A stretch of 5,243 nt of DNA from Flavobacteriales bacterium (GTDB lineage: Bacteria; Bacteroidota; Bacteroidia; Flavobacteriales_D; Crocinitomicaceae), in contig CANJQZ010000157.1 of the NCBI GenBank assembly GCA_947476515.1, forward strand, positions 1 through 5,243, read 5' to 3'. Under the pieces are notes generated by a model. It saw nothing but the letters and a program-made list of their open reading frames with translations. It did not search any database and was not told the origin of the DNA. The position numbers and the translations under genes are program-made. This document shows positions 1 through 5,243 of this stretch, piece by piece. Each line of letters starts with the position of its first letter. Positions within the stretch are counted from its first letter, which is position 1.

Positions 1-1
1 C

Positions 2-838
2 TTGTCTGCAGTCCAATATGCTAAAAGCAATGGATTTCAGGTAGTTCTTATCGATACCGCTGGCCGTTTGGCTGTTGATGAGCAGATGATGGATGAGATT
101 GCTGCTGTGAAGGAAGCAATTCAACCCCACGAAACCCTTTTTGTAGTTGATGCTATGACCGGGCAAGATGCTGTGAATACAGCGAAAGCCTTTGATGAAC
201 GGATTAATTTTGATGGTGTCATCCTTACAAAATTAGACGGTGATACCCGAGGTGGAGCTGCATTAACGATAAAAGCTGTTGTAAATAAGCCGATTAAGTT
301 CGTTGGAACAGGCGAAAAAATGGACGCTTTGGATGTGTTTTATCCATCCAGAATGGCGGATAGAATCCTAGGAATGGGTGATGTGGTTTCTTTAGTGGAA
401 CGCGCGCAAGAGCAGTTCGATGAAGAAGAAGCGCGCAAACTTCAGAAGAAAATCATGAAAGATCAGTTTGATTTTAATGATTTTTTAGCACAATTACAGC
501 AAATTAAAAAAATGGGAAATGTCAAAGATTTGATGGGAATGATTCCAGGAATGGGAAAAGCCATGAAAGATGTTGATGTTCCTGAAGATGCATTTAAAGG
601 AATTGAAGCCATGATTTTATCAATGACTCCAAAAGAGCGTGCCAATCCAGGTTTAATGAATGTTTCTCGTAAAACGAGAATTGCGAAGGGTAGTGGTACT
701 AATATTATGGAGGTAAATAAATTAATGAAGCAATTTGAGGACATGAAGAAAATGATGAAGATGATGAGTAATCCTCGAAATATGGCTGGCATGATGAGTC
801 AAATGAAAAATATGCGTGGCGGTATGCCTGGAATGTAA
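2..838 (+). CDS. ffh: Signal recognition particle protein Ffh, C-terminal part (5' end outside window)
   Basis: This is the SRP54-type GTPase that binds signal sequences of nascent membrane and secreted proteins, together with SRP RNA, and delivers ribosomes to FtsY at the inner membrane. The window holds 278 codons. Family members are usually about 440-450 residues, so the N domain and the P-loop (G1) are missing to the left; the TTG at position 2 is an internal leucine, not a start. Visible in order, in window residues: G3 motif DTAGR (18-22), VDAMTGQDAVN (49-59), G4 TKLDGD (76-81), GTGE (102-105), then a charged linker and the M domain from about 150. The RNA-binding helix is SRKTRIAKGSG (222-232). 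The last 31 residues contain 12 methionines, the flexible tail typical of Ffh. No frameshift or missing key residue is seen in this part. The gene ends 2 bases before the next start, implying an operon. Confidence 0.98.
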   Translation: MSAVQYAKSNGFQVVLIDTAGRLAVDEQMMDEIAAVKEAIQPHETLFVVDAMTGQDAVNTAKAFDERINFDGVILTKLDGDTRGGAALTIKAVVNKPIKFVGTGEKMDALDVFYPSRMADRILGMGDVVSLVERAQEQFDEEEARKLQKKIMKDQFDFNDFLAQLQQIKKMGNVKDLMGMIPGMGKAMKDVDVPEDAFKGIEAMILSMTPKERANPGLMNVSRKTRIAKGSGTNIMEVNKLMKQFEDMKKMMKMMSNPRNMAGMMSQMKNMRGGMPGM

Positions 839-840
839 GT

Positions 841-1782
841 ATGGAAAATAATTATGATCTGTATCCAGAAAAACCTGTTCTTGTAAAGGAGAAAGTCAAA
901 AGTAATTGGGGCTTGACTCTATTTTCGATTATAATTTTTATTGCTTCTTTTTTAATATTTTTTACCAATCAGATTAATTTTGTTTTCTTTCTAATTTTTG
1001 TGCTTTTCTTTCATGAAATCGGACATTTTCTTTTCATGAAAAAATTCAAATATGAGAATGTTCGCATGCTCTTTATCCCATTAATGGGAGCCTTTGTTCA
1101 AGGTTCTAAAGAAAAGTATTCACAGCGTGAAAGTTTATTAGTAGTGCTTGCTGGACCCATTCCAGGTGTTATTGTTGGCTGCATTACCATCGTTATTGCT
1201 TCCCACTATCAATTGCAATGGGCATTGACTTTAAGTTTTATTTTTCTATTTCTCAATACCATTAATCTATTGCCTATTGATCCCTTGGATGGTGGACAGT
1301 TATTTAAACTCTTGGTGCACCGTCAACGCGATTTTTTTATGATGCTCTTTGCTTTAGGATCTTCCTTGTTAATGATTGTTGTCGGTTTACTTTTAAACGA
1401 TTGGCTCGTAATTATTTTCGGTTTTTTCATGGGGATTCGAGTGAGGGGGATGCAACAAAATTATCAATTGCGAAAAGAGCTTGAGGAATTAGAAGTTAAT
1501 TATTTCTCTACTTATGATGAATTGAGCAATAGAGATTATGCGAAAATCAAAGACTTGTTGATGGAGCGCAATAAAACTTTACGAAAATATGCCTCGATCT
1601 CCGAAGACGATATAAGCCAACTTATCGCATCTCATGTGAATGGCCTGCTTATTGCTCCAATCATTAAAGATGCAAGTTGGCGTATGAAAATATTATTGAT
1701 ATGCTTTTGGGTTTTTGCTTTTATTGTACCTTTCCTACTATTCTTAAACTTAGATTTTAATTGGTATTTTGAAAATATTTAA
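841..1782 (+). CDS. Site-2-protease-like M50 family zinc metalloprotease, multi-pass membrane protein
   Basis: Predicted intramembrane metalloprotease of 313 residues. The zinc-binding motif HEIGH (H58, E59, H62) lies in a hydrophobic helix. The second family signature, NLLPIDPLDGG (142-152), supplies the third metal ligand, D150. An AGP motif (104-106) also matches peptidase M50. Apparent membrane segments are roughly 24-42, 45-66, 97-120, 127-146, 165-200 (perhaps two helices) and 281-303. No PDZ domain is seen. A charged, soluble-looking region (about 201-280) separates the catalytic core from the last helix. Known relatives cut membrane-bound anti-sigma factors, signal peptides or other membrane proteins; the substrate here is unknown. 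The ATG is 2 bases after the ffh stop and no Shine-Dalgarno sequence is visible, as is usual in Bacteroidota. The 3' end overlaps the next gene by 14 bases. Family assignment is firm and the biological role is open. Confidence 0.9.
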   Translation: MENNYDLYPEKPVLVKEKVKSNWGLTLFSIIIFIASFLIFFTNQINFVFFLIFVLFFHEIGHFLFMKKFKYENVRMLFIPLMGAFVQGSKEKYSQRESLLVVLAGPIPGVIVGCITIVIASHYQLQWALTLSFIFLFLNTINLLPIDPLDGGQLFKLLVHRQRDFFMMLFALGSSLLMIVVGLLLNDWLVIIFGFFMGIRVRGMQQNYQLRKELEELEVNYFSTYDELSNRDYAKIKDLLMERNKTLRKYASISEDDISQLIASHVNGLLIAPIIKDASWRMKILLICFWVFAFIVPFLLFLNLDFNWYFENI

Positions 1783-2476
1783 ATTACTGTTCTTATTGTT
1801 ATGTCTGGGCGCTTCTTCTTTTTCGAAGGCTCAATGCGACAGAGTATTAGTGCAAGGTAGGGTCATTGATTCGCTTCGCCCACAGTCCTTTTATAATTTA
1901 ATGGTTATTAATAAGTCTTTTGGAAAAGGCATCTTTGGTCAACCAGACGGACGCTTTAGTATTGTTGCCAATCCCAATGATATCATCGCTCTTTCTACAA
2001 AAGGTTATCCAATTTATCAGTTCGTTGCCACGCCAGACTCCAATTGTCAATGCCATGTCTTAGCCTATATTGAAGGATTGCCCCAAGAAATTCAAGAAGT
2101 TATTATTCGTCCTCTGAAAACCTTGGAACAAATCAAAGAAGAACGGGCTTCACTTGCTATGAGAGAAACTAAATTAGTTTCGGGTATCAATATACTGCAA
2201 AGTCCAATTACGGCTTTATATCAAGCTTTTTCTAAGAAGGAACAAAATAAAAGATGGATTGCAGAACAAGAATATAAGGACAATCAACGCAAGGTGGTTC
2301 AAGAATTACTTAGACTCTATGTTGCATTCGATATCATTAATCTATCTGAAGAAGAGTTTGATGATTTCATTTCTTTTTTAAACATAGATTCTGATTTTCT
2401 TAAAACGGCGACTGAAATGGAGCTTATCGTTTATATAAAGGATAAGTATGATCATTTCAAAAACTACAAGGAATAG
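1769..2476 (+). CDS. Exported protein with CarboxypepD_reg-like domain, function unknown
   Basis: A 235-residue protein with a clear signal peptide: MKIFK, a hydrophobic stretch (6-16), then a likely signal peptidase I site after SKA (residue 21). No proper lipobox is seen, since Q precedes C23. Residues about 27-115 resemble a carboxypeptidase-regulatory-like beta-sandwich: VLVQGRVID opening, a central NLMVINKSFGKGIFG segment, PDGRFSI, then NDIIALSTKGY. The remainder (about 118-235) is mostly helical and charged, with no membrane segment, so the protein is probably periplasmic or loosely tied to the envelope. C23, C93 and C95 could form a disulfide. The start is taken as TTG at 1769 because it opens the signal peptide exactly, and the ATG at 1801 is out of frame. 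It overlaps the metalloprotease gene by 14 bases, suggesting coupled translation. It lacks the TonB-dependent receptor barrel that often follows this domain. No specific function can be assigned. Confidence 0.82.
   Translation: MKIFKLLFLLLCLGASSFSKAQCDRVLVQGRVIDSLRPQSFYNLMVINKSFGKGIFGQPDGRFSIVANPNDIIALSTKGYPIYQFVATPDSNCQCHVLAYIEGLPQEIQEVIIRPLKTLEQIKEERASLAMRETKLVSGINILQSPITALYQAFSKKEQNKRWIAEQEYKDNQRKVVQELLRLYVAFDIINLSEEEFDDFISFLNIDSDFLKTATEMELIVYIKDKYDHFKNYKE
2423..2446. repeat. AT-rich 24-base inverted repeat inside the 3' end of the exported-protein gene
   Basis: The arms CTTATC (2423-2428) and GATAAG (2441-2446) flank a perfect inner palindrome TTTATATAAA (2430-2439). Only the G/G pair at 2429/2440 breaks the symmetry. 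As RNA it could fold into 6 pairs, one mismatch, 3 pairs and a 4-base loop. It lies in coding sequence (residues about 219-226), ending 27 bases before the stop codon at the convergent junction. No T-run follows on either strand, so it is not a standard intrinsic terminator. In AT-rich DNA it may be chance. Confidence 0.4.
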
Positions 2477-2478
2477 TA

Positions 2479-3648
2479 TTATTTTTCGCTGATCTTTTTA
2501 TGCAAACGGGCAATGATCTCCGTCCATTGATATTGATTCTTGATGAAAACTTTAGCGTCTTCTTGAATCTTTTTATAGTTGTTTTCATCTGCTAATAACC
2601 AATCAACTCCCTCTTTTATTTCATGAATTTGGTCAGCTACCCAAAGGTGTTCTTGATGTTTCCCTTGAATCGCATTATTCACTAATGAACTTGTAATACA
2701 TGGAATTCCTAAAGCCATGGCTTCCAAAATTTTATTCTGCATTCCAGTTCCAATTTGCATAGGCGCTAAAAATATTTTTCCTTTCAGATAAGCAGTTCTT
2801 ATATCAGTCACACCTGCTAGAAGGGTGCAATTTTTTACTTTATTTATTTTCGAAACAAGTTGCTTAGATGGTTTTGCACCTGCAACGAGTAATGTTTTAT
2901 CCGGATACATTGGAAGAATATTATCCAGAATATAATTTACAGCGTCAATATTTGGAGGATAACTTAAATTGCCGACAAAAACAAAATCAAATTTTTGATT
3001 AATATCTAAATTTTCAAAGAAAGCAGCGTCAATACCATTGGGCAATACCAGCATTTGTTTTTGGTCTGGATGTGCAATGTAATTTTGGTCTTGCGCACTA
3101 ATTATAGTTTGAAATTCAAAATAACTGAATACCCTCCGTTCATATTCTTTCAAGCGTTGCGCTTCCATGCTGATTGCTATCCGTGTGAATAAATTGACTT
3201 TCTGAATACGCCGTTCCATTCCTTTAGAAAGTGCATCCATATAATCTAATGTTTTCGGACAATCGTGGTAGTTTTTGACATATTCTGCTGGACGAATTAA
3301 TTGGCAAAAAATATGATCAGGTTTAATTTTATCTAAAAGTAATTCAATTAGTTTTTTGTATTTCCTTGAAGTGAAATAATTAATTTGGAACGGCTTACTA
3401 TTAAAGAAACCAAGAAATAAACGAAAGATCCTAGCGCTTTGATTCAAGGTGAAATCGTGAATTTCTTTAGTGTATGGGCTTAGTGCTGTTTTTTGGTCGA
3501 GGCTTATGTCATTTTCATCTAAAGCAATGAGGTAGATTTCATAATATTCCGACAGACCTTTTATAAGATAATAAGCGCGTAATTTATCTCCTTTTTCTAA
3601 AGGAAAAGGGAAGCGTGATGTAATAAAGATCAACTTTTGCTTAGTCAT
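2479..3648 (-). CDS. GT-B glycosyltransferase, GT4-like, similar to TIGR03087-type sugar transferases
   Basis: A 389-residue cytoplasmic or membrane-associated glycosyltransferase that probably transfers a nucleotide-activated sugar to a cell-envelope glycan or secreted polysaccharide. The N-terminal acceptor domain opens with LIFITSRFPFPLEKGDKLRA (6-25), the typical start of TIGR03087-like enzymes, and carries DYMDALSKGMERR (135-147). The donor domain shows LPNGID (202-207), VFVGNLSYPPNIDAV (223-237), VAGAKPS (255-261), and the nucleotide-sugar site APMQIGTGMQNKILEAMALG (295-314) with E309. The first Glu of the classic EX7E motif is replaced by T301, as in many members with the GTG..NK.LEAMA pattern. 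The ATG overlaps the end of the upstream glycosyltransferase by 8 bases and places the first beta strand correctly. The stop lies 2 bases from the convergent plus-strand gene. Donor and acceptor are unknown. Confidence 0.88.
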   Translation of the reverse strand: MTKQKLIFITSRFPFPLEKGDKLRAYYLIKGLSEYYEIYLIALDENDISLDQKTALSPYTKEIHDFTLNQSARIFRLFLGFFNSKPFQINYFTSRKYKKLIELLLDKIKPDHIFCQLIRPAEYVKNYHDCPKTLDYMDALSKGMERRIQKVNLFTRIAISMEAQRLKEYERRVFSYFEFQTIISAQDQNYIAHPDQKQMLVLPNGIDAAFFENLDINQKFDFVFVGNLSYPPNIDAVNYILDNILPMYPDKTLLVAGAKPSKQLVSKINKVKNCTLLAGVTDIRTAYLKGKIFLAPMQIGTGMQNKILEAMALGIPCITSSLVNNAIQGKHQEHLWVADQIHEIKEGVDWLLADENNYKKIQEDAKVFIKNQYQWTEIIARLHKKISEK

Positions 3649-4816
3649 GAAAAATCTTTTTTAAAGCGGCTAAGCCCTGCTCATTTGAAAATTTTTCTGC
3701 AATCAATTCAAAACCCTTTACACCAATTATTTTTGCATTTTCAGGATCATTTAAAACTTCTTGAATATTTTGAATAGCATTTTCTGCTGTTGTGAAAAAG
3801 CTAATATCTTTATTGAATCCAATTCCTTCAGCTGCTTTTTCACTAAGTACAAATGGAACACCATGAGAAAGCACTTCCAATACTTTTATTTTGATGCCAC
3901 TTCCCGAAAGAAGAGGTGCTACGAAGAGACCTTTGGTTCGAATAAATTGACTGAGATCTTCGACAAATCCATGAAGTACGACACCCTCTATATTTTTGAT
4001 AGCATTTAATTGACCTTTTTCCATTCCTGCGACATGGAAGGTAAGTTTATTATTTTGACGCTTCAAAGGAACGAAAACATTTTTAACAAACCATTTTACA
4101 CTTTCTGCATTGGGTTTCCAATCCATATTCCCTATGAAGAACAAACTATTTTCTTGATAGGTAAACGATTCCAATTGTAGCTTTTGAACGATTGGAATTA
4201 AAGTACTTTCTGCTTCAGAATTCTGTTTAAAATATGCTTCATCAACGGAAGATAGGGGTAATAATTGATCGATTGATGACATAAGTTTTAATTCATAAGC
4301 TTTGACTTGTTGGGCAATCCTTGCAAAATAAATTTTCTTTAGTAAGTTATTACTTTGTTCGCCTAATTCTTTCCAAATTTGATGTTCAACATTGTGACAT
4401 CTATAATAGATTTTTAAGGAGAATCTTTGTTTAATTTCTTCTAAATAGGCAGTCGAATATAATCCGTCTAATATTAAAACATCGTATGCAGAACTGCTTA
4501 ATTTATCGTGTAAAGCACGCAATAAATTTCTTTTTCTATAGCGTTCAATTGGATATGCTTTTGAGCTGAAGAAATAGCGCAGTAGTTCTGAAAATTTAGG
4601 TTGTGTTTCCAGGTTGATGGCTTCCATAGAAAGATTATTTTGCCATGAAATAGGAAATAGTTGCTCATCAAATGGATGTTTTTTAGTGCTGTAACACAGA
4701 TAATCGATGGTGTTATTTTCGAGGGACATTAATTGTTCCATCAAACGCGCAATGGCATTAGTACCTCCATCAATTTGAGGGTAAGCTGGTTTTTGACTAA
4801 GATATAGTATGCGCAT
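3641..4816 (-). CDS. GT-B glycosyltransferase, GT4-like, cell-envelope glycan
   Basis: A 391-residue glycosyltransferase, predicted to act at the cytoplasmic face of the inner membrane in lipopolysaccharide or polysaccharide assembly. It opens with MRILYLSQKPAYPQIDGG (1-18), an N-terminal beta strand plus glycine-rich turn typical of GT4 enzymes, which supports the ATG chosen. YRCHNVEHQIW (138-148) contains the HNVE motif common in this group. The donor domain has FFIGNMDWKPNAESVKWF (226-243), VAGMEKG (262-268), LHGFVEDL (281-288) and APLLSGSGIKIKVLEVLSHG (300-319) with E314; S306 stands where the first Glu of EX7E would be. AAEGIGF (328-334) follows. The start overlaps the upstream permease gene by 20 bases, and the last codons overlap the next glycosyltransferase by 8. 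It shares a clear core pattern with that neighbour but the two are well diverged. The sugar transferred cannot be inferred. Confidence 0.87.
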   Translation of the reverse strand: MRILYLSQKPAYPQIDGGTNAIARLMEQLMSLENNTIDYLCYSTKKHPFDEQLFPISWQNNLSMEAINLETQPKFSELLRYFFSSKAYPIERYRKRNLLRALHDKLSSSAYDVLILDGLYSTAYLEEIKQRFSLKIYYRCHNVEHQIWKELGEQSNNLLKKIYFARIAQQVKAYELKLMSSIDQLLPLSSVDEAYFKQNSEAESTLIPIVQKLQLESFTYQENSLFFIGNMDWKPNAESVKWFVKNVFVPLKRQNNKLTFHVAGMEKGQLNAIKNIEGVVLHGFVEDLSQFIRTKGLFVAPLLSGSGIKIKVLEVLSHGVPFVLSEKAAEGIGFNKDISFFTTAENAIQNIQEVLNDPENAKIIGVKGFELIAEKFSNEQGLAALKKIFHD

Positions 4817-5243
4817 TCTTCTTTTTAAGTTTATTCCATTTTTTCAACCACGATTCTCGATTAAATAGTGGAGCATCATTCGCTGCTGCACGCATAATTA
4901 AAAGTGCAATGGGGGTAAAGAAAAGCCCTGCCATCCACATTCCAAACCAAGGAGCAACTACATGGGTATCTGACAAATTTTCTCCGACACTAATTAAAAT
5001 GAAGTACAGCATGAATATTAAGGCCGCGATTACTACAGGAGCTCCAAAGCCACCTTTTTTAATAATTGCGCCCAAGGGTGCTCCTATAAAAAAGAGAACG
5101 ATAATGGCATAAGTAAGCGCAAATTTCCGGTGAAATTCTACCCAATATTGATCTTCTTCAAATCCAATGGTATCCGTAAAGTCTTTTTGATTGGCAATAT
5201 TTTGATTCAGTCGTCTTAATTTTGAAACCACTTCATTCATGGA
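4797..5243 (-). CDS. LptF/LptG (YjgP/YjgQ) family permease, C-terminal part (5' end outside window)
   Basis: This is the C-terminal end of an inner-membrane subunit of the Lpt lipopolysaccharide transporter, which with the LptB ATPase pulls lipopolysaccharide from the inner membrane toward the periplasmic bridge. About 149 codons are present; the frame is still open at the right edge (TCC before the ATG at 5240), so that ATG is internal. Counting from it, the family signature is VEFHRKFAL (34-42) followed by GAPLGAIIKKGGFGAPVV (53-70). Three membrane helices lie at about 40-59, 67-87 and 98-118, matching the last helices of LptF/LptG. A basic tail (WLKKWNKLKKK, 131-141) ends the protein in the cytoplasm. 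The periplasmic beta-jellyroll domain and the first helices are off the edge. Whether it is LptF or LptG cannot be decided from this end. It overlaps the downstream glycosyltransferase by 20 bases. Confidence 0.93.
   Translation of the reverse strand, partial: SMNEVVSKLRRLNQNIANQKDFTDTIGFEEDQYWVEFHRKFALTYAIIVLFFIGAPLGAIIKKGGFGAPVVIAALIFMLYFILISVGENLSDTHVVAPWFGMWMAGLFFTPIALLIMRAAANDAPLFNRESWLKKWNKLKKKNAHTIS

Noticed and set aside
2..4. TTG as a possible start of the ffh segment
   Set aside because: The sequence begins in the middle of the GTPase domain, just before the DTAGR motif, so the true start is outside the window.
737..770. ATG-rich simple repeat
   Set aside because: It encodes the methionine-rich Ffh tail, a normal property of the protein rather than a DNA repeat element.
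463..792. 109-codon open frame on the minus strand
   Set aside because: It is antisense to the ffh M domain. Its Phe/Ile-rich composition follows from the Lys- and Met-rich sense strand, and it has no family signature.
1765..1771. TATTTTG resembling the Bacteroidota -7 promoter element TAnnTTTG
   Set aside because: It is one T short of the consensus and has no convincing -33 element, and the following gene overlaps its upstream neighbour.
2448..2455. Palindrome ATGATCAT
   Set aside because: An 8-base palindrome is expected by chance at this AT content, and nothing around it suggests an operator.
3761..4009. 82-codon open frame on the plus strand
   Set aside because: It lies antisense to the conserved donor domain of the first glycosyltransferase and has no recognisable motif.
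4909..5112. 67-codon open frame on the plus strand
   Set aside because: It is antisense to the conserved membrane helices of the LptF/LptG protein, so it is a shadow.
5238..5240. ATG as a possible start of the LptF/LptG gene
   Set aside because: The frame stays open to the edge, and the protein would lack most of the family's domains; this is an internal methionine.

Overview
This window looks like ordinary chromosomal DNA from a member of the Bacteroidota. The Ffh segment is very typical of that phylum, including its interdomain region, its IPGMGK stretch and its methionine-rich tail. The DNA is AT-rich, no clear Shine-Dalgarno sequences precede the starts, and one gene encodes an exported protein with a carboxypeptidase-regulatory-like domain, a domain common in this phylum. 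Genus and species cannot be fixed from the sequence. All of the window is coding except two gaps of 2 bases each, and no RNA gene, insertion sequence, CRISPR array or attachment site was seen.

Left half, plus strand (2-2476): three tightly packed genes. They are the 3' part of ffh (signal recognition particle GTPase), a multi-pass membrane M50-family zinc metalloprotease with HEIGH and LDGG motifs, and a small exported protein with an N-terminal CarboxypepD_reg-like domain. The spacer between the first two is 2 bases. The third starts at a TTG inside the end of the second, with a 14-base overlap. The spacing suggests one transcription unit with translational coupling.

Right half, minus strand (5243 down to 2479): three overlapping genes read from the right edge. 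They are the C-terminal part of an LptF/LptG-family permease (lipopolysaccharide export), then two GT-B, GT4-like glycosyltransferases that share a common core pattern. The overlaps are 20 and 8 bases. This looks like an envelope-glycan operon in which two sugar transferases are co-expressed with a lipopolysaccharide transporter subunit. Their sugar specificity cannot be read from sequence.

The two operons converge with only 2 bases between stop codons (2477-2478), so any terminator must lie inside coding sequence. A near-perfect AT-rich inverted repeat sits about 30 bases upstream of this junction. I see no clear previously undescribed system. The most unusual points are the metalloprotease and exported-protein pair behind ffh and the compact convergent junction.
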